Part shown: positions 1-5,176 of the stretch, piece after piece
Layout: the number at the start of each line of letters is the position of its first letter
Numbering within the stretch: the stretch's first letter is position 1
Origin: Williamwhitmania sp035530955
GTDB taxonomy: Bacteria; Bacteroidota; Bacteroidia; Bacteroidales; Williamwhitmaniaceae
Assembly (NCBI GenBank): GCA_035530955.1
Contig: DATKTT010000239.1
Location: 1-12,557, forward strand
Direction: 5' to 3'
DNA length: 12,557 bases
Program-made: the position numbers and the translations under genes
The notes under the pieces: generated by a model
Told to the model about the DNA's origin: nothing
Databases searched by the model: none
Seen by the model: the letters and a program-made list of their open reading frames with translations, nothing else

Positions 1-2
1 AG

Positions 3-95
3 AGAGGGTATGAGGCGATGCTTGGATACTACGAGAAAGTTGCGCCACATCTTAATGAACCGCTGTATACGAGACCCGTACGTACAGTGGTGTGA
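3..95 (+). CDS. Possible C-terminal tail of the intron-encoded protein (partial)
   Basis: The frame beginning at base 3 is open from the window edge to a TGA at 93-95. It reads as plausible protein (GYEAMLGYYEKVAPHLNEPL and then YTRPVRTVV). If translated, the reading frame runs straight through domain V and stops just before domain VI. Intron-encoded reverse transcriptases usually end in domain IV, so this would be unusual. No recognisable maturase or endonuclease motif lies in the 30 visible residues. The open frame could be chance over such a short span. Confidence 0.3.
   Translation, partial: RGYEAMLGYYEKVAPHLNEPLYTRPVRTVV
59..91 (+). ncRNA. Group II intron domain V (catalytic hairpin)
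   Basis: A 33-base hairpin: lower stem of nine pairs including one G-U, CG bulge at 81-82, upper stem UACG/CGUA, and loop AGACC. The CGC at 61-63 occupies the metal-binding triad position (AGC or CGC in known introns). The upper stem is one or two pairs shorter than usual and the loop is not a GNRA tetraloop, so this is a variant domain V. Confidence 0.65.
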
Positions 96-138
96 GAGGC
101 TCTCCCCGCCAGCTAAGCTGGCGGGGCGGTCTACTCGA

Positions 139-153
139 TTAGCCCCAGTTATT
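139..153 (+). repeat. Inverted repeat, left copy (gene-flanking)
   Basis: TTAGCCCCAGTTATT matches the reverse complement of 1424-1438 at 14 of 15 positions. It begins at the last base of the intron and overlaps the stop codon (149-151) of the minus-strand SEC-C gene. Confidence 0.6.
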
Positions 154-1423
154 TTATACGTCCGTGACAATTTTTATATTTTTTTCCACTATTACATGGA
201 CAAGGATCATTCCTGCCAATTTTAGGAAATTGCATCTTGTACCTTTCATGTTCCTCCTTTGTTTTGAAATCATTTATGTGTGAATCGATTGTTTTTTTAA
301 GTATTTTATCTAAAAACAAATTTGGATGCCATGCGGTAAGTAGGGACTCTGTCAATGAGCTGGAAATTGATGATATTATACCCAACACTGGCGATGCAAG
401 TCCAATAGCTGTTGGAGCTATCCAACTGAGTAACCTCCATTTAATATTATCTCTAATTGATCTTGAAGAACTTAATAATTTCTCAAACACTTCATTTTCA
501 TCATAGTTTACTGATTTAAACCATGACCTAAAGATTTTTCCATTGATATCATTTCTTAATGCGATTATATCCTGAATTGACAATATCTGTTTCGAATATA
601 ATTCACCAATGTTAGGAATTCTTTTTTTGGATGTTATTTCATTAAATAATTTAAATGATTTATCAACTTCATAAATTTCTTTAAGAATAGGAGATAATTT
701 GAAACTTAAATGATTTTGAATTTCAGCATCAAGGTGAATAGTCGATGCATTAATATTTTTTGATAATATAAGTGTCCTGTTCAAATTTATCATTCGGAGA
801 ATTTTCAATCCCTCAGATTTTTCAACTGAATTGTAATTAATTGTTTGAAGATTCAAACTCTTACGAAGATTAATGTTGTTTAAATCATAATTAAGTTCAC
901 TAAGGATTGTACTTTCAATAGTTTCTGTTAAATTAGAATCAATATTTCTCAAATTGTTTTCGGCCAGTAACAATATTGTATTTCTTTCGGCCTTATACCT
1001 ACTCTGATAATCAGAATCTAAACATTTATCTAAGTAACTTATCGCATCGATTGGGCTATATGTTGTATCAGAATCCCTGTAAAATATTGTTCTTAATTTA
1101 TCATCCTGAAGTAATAGCATCGGTTTAATGCCGACTGAATTAAGAATTTGAAAAGAGTTACTTTTTAATAATTCAATTGTATCATTAAAACCAAATAAAT
1201 CAATCAGATCAATAATATTAAAAGGTTCAATTGCAGTCTTATCATGCAGTAATATAGAATGAAAGAGTTCCTCAAGTAATTGAGTTTTAGAAGACTTAAT
1301 AATCCCATACCCGACTAGTCCAGTAATGCTATCGGCCGGATTAAGTTTGTTCGAAAGGTTTATCCAACCAGCCTTTGAAGGAAAACTATTAAAATATACT
1401 ATGTCTGTTGCAGTAGGTTTCAT
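149..1423 (-). CDS. Unrecognised protein with C-terminal SEC-C zinc motif
   Basis: A 424-residue protein; ATG start. Residues 402-421 form a SEC-C motif (RNDPCPCNSGKKYKNCHG), with Cys408, Cys410, Cys419 and His420 placed to bind zinc. SEC-C motifs occur at the end of SecA and on many unrelated proteins, where they act as small zinc-binding interaction modules. The preceding 400 residues match no family I recognise. They look mainly alpha-helical and rich in Leu, Ile, Asn and Ser, with one hydrophobic stretch at about 331-357 (Trp334 to Leu357) that could be a membrane or membrane-inserting helix. No signal peptide is visible. The gene is much more A+T-rich than the chaperone and kinase genes and stands alone between an intron end and a kinase remnant, which suggests an acquired accessory gene. 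A defence or stress role is possible but nothing in the sequence proves it. The SEC-C call is secure; the function is unknown. Confidence 0.85.
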   Translation of the reverse strand: MKPTATDIVYFNSFPSKAGWINLSNKLNPADSITGLVGYGIIKSSKTQLLEELFHSILLHDKTAIEPFNIIDLIDLFGFNDTIELLKSNSFQILNSVGIKPMLLLQDDKLRTIFYRDSDTTYSPIDAISYLDKCLDSDYQSRYKAERNTILLLAENNLRNIDSNLTETIESTILSELNYDLNNINLRKSLNLQTINYNSVEKSEGLKILRMINLNRTLILSKNINASTIHLDAEIQNHLSFKLSPILKEIYEVDKSFKLFNEITSKKRIPNIGELYSKQILSIQDIIALRNDINGKIFRSWFKSVNYDENEVFEKLLSSSRSIRDNIKWRLLSWIAPTAIGLASPVLGIISSISSSLTESLLTAWHPNLFLDKILKKTIDSHINDFKTKEEHERYKMQFPKIGRNDPCPCNSGKKYKNCHGRIK

Positions 1424-1438
1424 AATAATTGGGGCTAA
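1424..1438 (-). repeat. Inverted repeat, right copy, abutting the SEC-C gene start
   Basis: On the plus strand this is AATAATTGGGGCTAA, the inverted partner of 139-153. It lies directly next to the ATG (1421-1423), so it forms the last 15 bases of the leader. No Shine-Dalgarno sequence is present. The pair could form a panhandle between the 5' and 3' ends of the transcript, or could mark the ends of an inserted unit. Confidence 0.6.
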
Positions 1439-1450
1439 CTCGCTTATATA

Positions 1451-1518
1451 TGCGGTAAAACTGTATATACTCGACCATATTGGTATGTATTGTGCGGTTT
1501 TAGCTGTATAATACCCGA
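1451..1518. repeat. Imperfect direct repeat upstream of the SEC-C gene
   Basis: TGCGGTAAAACTGTATATAC at 1451-1470 recurs as a diverged copy starting at 1493 (TGCGGTTTTAGCTGTATAAT), about 42 bp apart. Between them is an ACCA-TAT-TGGT dyad (1474-1484). The position, 28-95 bp upstream of the SEC-C start, would suit an operator or promoter region, but no consensus promoter is clear. The rest of 1519-1583 holds nothing I can identify. Confidence 0.4.
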
Positions 1519-1583
1519 ATTTACTCTTTTCTTACTATACAGAAAGCAAAAATCCAAACTATTTTATTGTAGCATTGCTCAAA

Positions 1584-1613
1584 TCCACTGTTTTAGGTTG
1601 TTTTGCAAGCCTA
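1584..1613 (+). repeat. Short intergenic repeat, copy R1
   Basis: This stretch (CTGTTTTAGG followed by a TTTTGCAA core) resembles 6411-6442 and more loosely 5121-5155. On the minus strand it lies just downstream of the kinase-remnant stop codon, as the related copy R3 lies downstream of the intact kinase. TTAGG and CCTAA can pair around the core. Confidence 0.45.
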
Positions 1614-1682
1614 AGTTTCACCAAACTGCAGCGTATCCACCGTACCTTCGCCGGCATTATAACTTGTTTTGGTATGCCACAT
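1611..1682 (-). pseudogene. Remnant of a histidine-kinase C terminus
   Basis: Reading the minus strand from 1682 to the TAG at 1611-1613 gives a short open frame that ends NAGEGTVDTLQFGET. The intact kinase in this window ends with PGEGTVVTLRFGEGEIES, so GEGTV, TL and FGE are shared. The DNA is also alike: 1621-1657 against 6499-6536 differ at five bases and one gap by eye. This is the last beta-strand region of a GHKL ATPase domain; everything N-terminal of it is missing. It sits directly downstream of cbpM on the same strand. It is probably what is left of a second, related kinase or of a duplicated kinase 3' end. It is too short to be a functional gene. Confidence 0.6.
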
Positions 1683-1687
1683 TTTGC

Positions 1688-2002
1688 CTATTTTGAGGTG
1701 TTTTCCTTGTAGCTATCCAACAGGCTCAGCTTATTCTTGGCAACCAGCAGCTCATGCTGTAGGTGTTCAATCTTTTTCAGCAGGTGGGCAATGGCATCTA
1801 TCCCTTCTATGTTTATCTGAAGCTCGGTATGAAAGAATATCAAACTTTCCAGCGGTTTTAGCTGCTCCTCGGTAATGCAGTAGCTGCTACCATCCACTAT
1901 AAGCTCTATGTGGCCAAGCTCGTGCAGGGTTTGAATGAACGATTCATCAACTTTCCAATGAGTGCACACCTGTTCGATACGAATTAAGCTACTCGTTTTC
2001 AT
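1688..2002 (-). CDS. cbpM: Chaperone modulator CbpM (MerR-like)
   Basis: A 104-residue protein of the CbpM family, which binds the J-domain of CbpA and inhibits its co-chaperone activity. The N-terminal half (about residues 4-55) reads as a MerR-like winged helix (IRIEQVCTHWKVDESFIQTL, then HIELIVDGSSYCITEEQL), and the C-terminal half (about 65-98) as an amphipathic coiled helix. Its length is normal for the family. Its start overlaps the end of the upstream dnaJ-like gene by 14 bases, so the two are translationally coupled and made in matched amounts. The name rests on both the sequence pattern and its invariable partner. Confidence 0.87.
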   Translation of the reverse strand: MKTSSLIRIEQVCTHWKVDESFIQTLHELGHIELIVDGSSYCITEEQLKPLESLIFFHTELQINIEGIDAIAHLLKKIEHLQHELLVAKNKLSLLDSYKENTSK

Positions 2003-2885
2003 TGGTTCTAATGGTTTTTAATTTTGAAAGCAACTCTTTTTCTGCGTCGGTGAGGTGGGTGGGAAGCTTTACTTGGTAGCTAATGTATAAATCGCCAAAC
2101 TCACCCTCCTTCTTGTAAACGGGGAATCCTTTTCCTTTTAGCTTAACGGTGGTTCCCGGTTGGGTTTCTGGAGCAACCTTCAGCTTTACCTTTCCATCGA
2201 AGGTATCTACCAAAATATCACCGCCAAGCAATGCGGTATAGAGGTCTAGGTCCACCGTTCTATAAAGGTTGCTGCCGTCGCGCTTAAAGCTGGTGTCGTT
2301 TTCAACGGTAAACGTAATATACAAATCACCGTTTGGACCACCGTTTAAGCCGGCCGTTCCGTGCCCTGCAATTTTAATAATCTGGCCATTTTCAATACCT
2401 GCCGGAAACGTAAGGCGAATGCTCTTGCCGTTTACGGTCACCACCTGCTTTTGGGTTTTATACACCTCGGTCAACCGGAGGTGCATTTCGGCATTCACAT
2501 CCTTTCCTCTAAACCTCGATTGGCTATGCTGCCGCTCTTGCCCCCCAAACATCGATTCAAAGAAATCGGAAAAATCACCACCGTCCTCCTGCTGAAATTG
2601 ATGACCTGAGCTTCGCCGCGATTGGCTTTGCTGCTTCTTTGCTGCTTCAAAATCGTCGGCGTGCTTCCAGTCCTTCCCGTATTGATCGTACTTCTTCCGA
2701 TTTTCGGGATTGCTCAATACCTCATTCGCCTCGTTTATCTCCTTAAACTTCTTTTCGGCCTCCTTGCTGCTTGGATTCAGGTCGGGATGATATTTCCTGG
2801 CAAGCCTCCTATACGCCTTCTTTATCTCATCCTGAGAAGCGGATTTGGTTAGCTCTAGTATTTTGTAATAATCTATGAATTCCAT
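1989..2885 (-). CDS. cbpA: Curved-DNA-binding-type DnaJ co-chaperone (CbpA)
   Basis: A 298-residue class II Hsp40. Residues 5-70 are a J-domain with the HPD tripeptide at 33-35 and the usual helix IV (NRKKYDQYGKDW). It stimulates the ATPase of DnaK and hands over unfolded clients; E. coli CbpA also binds curved DNA. Residues 71-130 are a Gln/Ser/Gly/Phe-rich linker. Two substrate-binding beta domains follow (about 130-195 and 200-273), with no CxxCxGxG zinc finger, which separates it from DnaJ itself. The length matches CbpA. The ATG at 2883-2885 starts the J-domain directly. The leader has no clear Shine-Dalgarno sequence, as is common in Bacteroidota. It heads a two-gene operon with cbpM, which overlaps its 3' end. 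Confidence 0.92.
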   Translation of the reverse strand: MEFIDYYKILELTKSASQDEIKKAYRRLARKYHPDLNPSSKEAEKKFKEINEANEVLSNPENRKKYDQYGKDWKHADDFEAAKKQQSQSRRSSGHQFQQEDGGDFSDFFESMFGGQERQHSQSRFRGKDVNAEMHLRLTEVYKTQKQVVTVNGKSIRLTFPAGIENGQIIKIAGHGTAGLNGGPNGDLYITFTVENDTSFKRDGSNLYRTVDLDLYTALLGGDILVDTFDGKVKLKVAPETQPGTTVKLKGKGFPVYKKEGEFGDLYISYQVKLPTHLTDAEKELLSKLKTIRTNENE

Positions 2886-2984
2886 TTTCTTAATTTTTTA
2901 TGCGTGGTAGTCGTCATCTAGGGCATTATGGCCACGGCTATGCTGTCGGCTTTCTTTTCAGTCCAATTGTGTAAAGCTGTTCCG

Positions 2985-3524
2985 TTATTTTATTGTCTCA
3001 CCACCCTTTTTGTCGGCCTCAGCTGGTTCCCATAGCTCTATTTTGTTGCCTTCTGCGTCCATAATATGAACAAATTTTCCATAGTCGTAGGTGGCAATGC
3101 TGTCAAGTATGGTTACGCCGTTTTCCCTGAGCTTGCTTACAAGTCCTTCAATATTCTGGACTATGTAGTTAATCATAAAATCCTTTTTTGATGGGGCGAA
3201 ATATGCATCTCCTTTTTTGAAAGGGCTCCATTGAAGAGAGTTAATCTCGTCGGGTTTGTTAACGTTTCTGGATTCAAAACTCGACGAACCCCATTCGTTG
3301 ATTTCAAGCCCTAAATTTTTGGCATACCACTCTCTCGTTTCCTTCGGATTGTCAGAAAAAAAGAAGATCCCTCCAATTCCGGTTACCATAGGGGTAGTGT
3401 CGTTAGTTGAAGGGGTGTTTGTGGTTTCATTCTTTTGTTCTTCCATATTCTTAGTTATTTTATTTGGCGAGTTGCAGCTTGCAAGAGCTGTTACAATCGA
3501 GATTGTTATTACTAGCCTAATCAT
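2985..3524 (-). CDS. VOC (glyoxalase/bleomycin-resistance fold) lipoprotein
   Basis: A 179-residue protein. Residues 1-17 form a lipoprotein signal peptide with the lipobox LASC (Cys17), followed by a Ser/Thr/Asn-rich linker to about residue 46. Residues 48-167 are a single VOC module: GIGGIFFFSDNPKETREWYA opens the first beta-alpha unit, and GKFVHIMDAEGNKIELWEP closes the second, with Glu163 at the usual metal or ligand position. VOC proteins include glyoxalases, dioxygenases and antibiotic-binding proteins; the substrate here cannot be told. Most relatives are cytosolic and would start near the internal Met46, so the lipid anchor is unusual. AAGGAGA lies seven bases before the ATG and supports the upstream start. 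It precedes cbpA on the same strand with a 99-bp gap. Confidence 0.83.
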   Translation of the reverse strand: MIRLVITISIVTALASCNSPNKITKNMEEQKNETTNTPSTNDTTPMVTGIGGIFFFSDNPKETREWYAKNLGLEINEWGSSSFESRNVNKPDEINSLQWSPFKKGDAYFAPSKKDFMINYIVQNIEGLVSKLRENGVTILDSIATYDYGKFVHIMDAEGNKIELWEPAEADKKGGETIK

Positions 3525-3530
3525 TTTGTC

Positions 3531-3537
3531 TCTCCTT
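3531..3537 (-). promoter_or_regulatory. Shine-Dalgarno site of the VOC lipoprotein gene
   Basis: AAGGAGA on the minus strand, seven bases before the ATG at 3522-3524. It stands out because most genes here lack one, and it fixes the start that includes the signal peptide. Confidence 0.6.
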
Positions 3538-3554
3538 TTTTACTGATGTGTCAT

Positions 3555-3700
3555 CGTTAAGCTGCTGCATAATGTGCCCGTGGTTGGGAGAGCAGGGGCA
3601 TTAACCGCAGCAATCTCATCCCACGGTAAAAACATACTAATGTAGTGAAAACTTGCTTATCTGCATTATCTGGCCAGATGGCTTATAGCAGCTGTTAGCG
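3555..3700. repeat. Structured intergenic repeat, copy 1
   Basis: The ends pair: CGTTAAGCTGCT (3555-3566) with AGCAGCTGTTAGCG (3687-3700), twelve pairs with one G-U and a two-base bulge. Inside are a 33-base block (3577-3609) that matches 4278-4310 at 30 positions, a second looser block (3647-3675 against 4348-4375), and a perfect 12-bp palindrome ATCTGGCCAGAT (3668-3679). It fills nearly the whole spacer between the VOC gene and the membrane-protein gene. The layout recalls recombination sites or a mobile structured repeat, but the core sites do not fit integron attC consensus cleanly. Confidence 0.55.
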
Positions 3701-3719
3701 GTTCGGACTTTTTTATGTT

Positions 3720-4226
3720 CTAAAAACGATAAATCATAAATAGAAAACTTCCGATCGCAAAAATCATGATACCTAGAATCACGCCTAAACTTAACAAGGA
3801 CCATCTCTTTTTATCTGAACTCTCCATTTTTTCAAATTCTTTGAAGTAATGAAGATATTTCTTATGTCTGAATAATAAGTAATAGTTAACAATTAAACTT
3901 ATTGCAATAGCCAAAATAAATGGATATATACTAACATGAAATTTAATCCTATAAACCCCAATATATAAGTTTCCCAGTCCACAACACAAAAGAAAAACTA
4001 ATATATACATTAATCCACTTGATCTAATACTACTTATACCTATGTCCGGTCGTTGAAATGTTCTGTTTAGTTCAATTACTGGATCAATTTTCATTTTTTC
4101 AAAATGCTTTTTTGCAAATGGTAGTTTATAGAGATATAGTATAGGATTGATTCTATTAAACAATAGATGAAGTTTATAATCACTTATGTATGCGTAATAA
4201 TGCACAAAATTCCAGAATCTATTCAT
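3720..4226 (-). CDS. Small integral membrane protein, function unknown
   Basis: A 168-residue protein of no family I recognise. The N-terminal 70 residues are polar and aromatic-rich, with no signal peptide. Three hydrophobic helices follow at about 71-91, 97-118 and 143-166, with a charged stretch between the second and third (HKKYLHYFKEFEKMESSDKK). By the positive-inside rule the charged loop and probably the N terminus are cytoplasmic. It begins with ATG and has no Shine-Dalgarno sequence. The gene is strongly A+T-rich and lies between two copies of a long intergenic repeat, which suggests it was acquired as a unit. The flanking genes do not suggest a pathway for it. Confidence 0.72.
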   Translation of the reverse strand: MNRFWNFVHYYAYISDYKLHLLFNRINPILYLYKLPFAKKHFEKMKIDPVIELNRTFQRPDIGISSIRSSGLMYILVFLLCCGLGNLYIGVYRIKFHVSIYPFILAIAISLIVNYYLLFRHKKYLHYFKEFEKMESSDKKRWSLLSLGVILGIMIFAIGSFLFMIYRF

Positions 4227-4277
4227 AGAATAATAACTTTATAAGTTGACAAAAATTTTAGCAAAACCATTAACTTT

Positions 4278-4375
4278 CCCGTGGCTGGGAGAGCTGGGGA
4301 ATTAACCGCAACTTCCGTATCCACCGTTACTGAACTTTGTTGTGATCGAAAACCTTGCTGTTGCATAATCAGCCC
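4278..4375. repeat. Structured intergenic repeat, copy 2
   Basis: A diverged partner of the repeat at 3555-3700. The block at 4278-4310 matches 3577-3609 at 30 of 33 bases, and 4348-4375 resembles 3647-3675. The end arms seen in copy 1 are not clearly kept here. Between the two blocks it also contains ATCCACCGTT (4319-4328), the 10-mer found again at 5121 and inverted at 6256. Confidence 0.55.
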
Positions 4376-4407
4376 AATATTTTTAACCACATGGCGAGTG
4401 TAGCCTT

Positions 4408-4746
4408 TTATTCTTCTAGTTTCGAGGTGATTTCTTCTTTCAGTTTCGGAAGGTGATTGATAACAATGCTCCAAATTAAATCGTCAGAGATTTTGTCATA
4501 ACCGTGTGCAATTCTATTTCTGGTTCCTATGATATTATGGACATTTTCTAGCTGGAATTCTTTGTCTCGTTTCAATATTCTATTAACAGCCTCTCCAATT
4601 ATTTCAATATCCCTTTCAACGGCTCGTTTTGTTCTTATATCGTTAATGTATTCATCGAACTTCTTTGGTCTGTCTTCAAAGTAACTCTCTATCTCTTTTA
4701 TTGATTGTAGGATGTCGTACAACCAAGTTTTAATTTCGCTATCCAT
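4408..4746 (-). CDS. hepT: HEPN-domain toxin, HepT family (DUF86)
   Basis: A 112-residue all-helical HEPN protein. The RNase motif R-x4-H-x-Y is intact in TRNRIAHGY (Arg76, His81, Tyr83). HepT toxins cleave RNA as dimers; in studied systems the partner MntA silences them by adding AMP to the motif tyrosine, which is present here. The gene starts inside the last codons of the nucleotidyltransferase gene (8-base overlap), so the pair is coupled with the antitoxin first. Its length is normal and no damage is visible, so the module may be active. Such pairs are common in defence islands and mobile regions. Confidence 0.9.
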   Translation of the reverse strand: MDSEIKTWLYDILQSIKEIESYFEDRPKKFDEYINDIRTKRAVERDIEIIGEAVNRILKRDKEFQLENVHNIIGTRNRIAHGYDKISDDLIWSIVINHLPKLKEEITSKLEE

Positions 4747-5038
4747 AAACTAGTTGCTTTGATGAATCAATGGATTGTCTTAAATATGGATTTTTGATTG
4801 CTTTCTCTTCCAATAAATCCACATCACGTTTAAAAAGTTTCTCTAATGATTCTTTTAAGTCAAAATAGTTGTTTGCGTATTCATAAAGATCTACATCCTG
4901 AAAGTCTACAACCAAGTCAATATCGCTATCCTTTTTGAATTTATCTGTCAATACTGAACCGAATACAAATAGCCGTCTCACCTTGTGTCTTGAACACAAG
5001 TCTTGAATCTTGTCGATATTTCTTTCAATCAGGTTCAT
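4739..5038 (-). CDS. mntA: MNT-type minimal nucleotidyltransferase antitoxin (MntA)
   Basis: A 99-residue protein of the polymerase-beta superfamily. The signature is FGSVLTDKFKKDSDIDLVV: Gly27-Ser28 followed by Asp39-x-Asp41, with a third acidic residue at Asp74 (KRDVDLL). These bind metal and nucleotide for AMP transfer onto HepT. An in-frame ATG twelve codons upstream (5074) would add MRFIFQINYICP, but the family begins at about MNLIERN, and a candidate promoter overlaps the longer version, so I chose 5038. It is the first gene of the toxin-antitoxin operon. Confidence 0.87.
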   Translation of the reverse strand: MNLIERNIDKIQDLCSRHKVRRLFVFGSVLTDKFKKDSDIDLVVDFQDVDLYEYANNYFDLKESLEKLFKRDVDLLEEKAIKNPYLRQSIDSSKQLVYG

Positions 5039-5042
5039 AGGA

Positions 5043-5050
5043 CAAATATA
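5043..5050 (-). promoter_or_regulatory. Candidate Bacteroidota -7 box of the mntA-hepT operon
   Basis: The minus strand reads TATATTTG, a full match to the TAnnTTTG element used by the Bacteroidota housekeeping sigma factor. Its 3' end is four bases from the ATG, so transcription would start at or beside the start codon and give a leaderless message. A TTTG lies 23 bases upstream, slightly farther than the usual spacing. Confidence 0.42.
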
Positions 5051-5120
5051 GTTAATTTGGAAGATGAATCGCACAAAGGGTTATACACAACCTATTTATA
5101 TATCCGATAAAACAGTTTAG

Positions 5121-5155
5121 ATCCACCGTTTATGCCAATTTTGCAACCCCAAACG
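5121..5155 (+). repeat. Short intergenic repeat, copy R2
   Basis: Contains ATCCACCGTT (5121-5130) and TTTTGCAACCCCAA (5139-5152). The second is identical to 6429-6442; the first recurs at 4319-4328 and inverted at 6256-6265. Read on the minus strand, CGTTT and AAACG can pair around the GGGGTTGCAAAA core. It lies 22 bases past the nuclease gene's stop codon. Confidence 0.55.
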
Positions 5156-5176
5156 TTCTAAATTCCTAGGAGATAT

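Larger units (their letters stand above)
1..139 (+). mobile_element. Group II intron, 3' end (domains V and VI), truncated by window edge
   Basis: The 3' end of a self-splicing retroelement. Bases 59-91 fold as a domain V: a 9-bp stem (59-67 with 83-91), a two-base CG bulge at 81-82, a 4-bp upper stem (68-71 with 77-80) and a five-base loop. A CGC catalytic triad lies at 61-63, four pairs below the bulge level, as expected for the family. Domain VI (94-139) has a 10-bp GC-rich stem (104-113 with 117-126) and a basal GAG/CTC pairing that leaves A133 unpaired. A133 is seven bases from the end, the usual branch-point distance. The element ends in AT (the AY rule) at 139. Catalytic domains I-IV and most of the encoded reverse transcriptase lie outside the window. 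The fold was made by eye and not scored against a covariance model. Confidence 0.72.

Noticed and set aside
104..126. Strong GC-rich hairpin that could be a rho-independent terminator
   Set aside because: No T-run follows, and the hairpin fits intron domain VI next to a domain V with a branch-point A at 133.
10..225. 71-residue plus-strand open frame across the intron end
   Set aside because: It crosses domains V and VI and the 3' end of the SEC-C gene, and its composition does not look like protein.
2886..2984. Imperfect hairpin around GGCCACGGC as a terminator after the VOC gene
   Set aside because: The loop is only two bases, the stem includes a G-T pair, and no T-run follows on the minus strand.
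3555..4375. Integron attC sites
   Set aside because: The ends do not give a matching RYYYAAC / GTTRRRY pair in the orientation of the genes, copy 2 lacks clear end arms, and no integrase is in the window. Kept only as an analogy.
4223..4474. 83-residue minus-strand open frame in the spacer after hepT
   Set aside because: Its start lies inside hepT, it covers the repeat copy 2, and the related copy 1 is not preserved as the same protein. A coding remnant cannot be excluded, but a gene is not supported.
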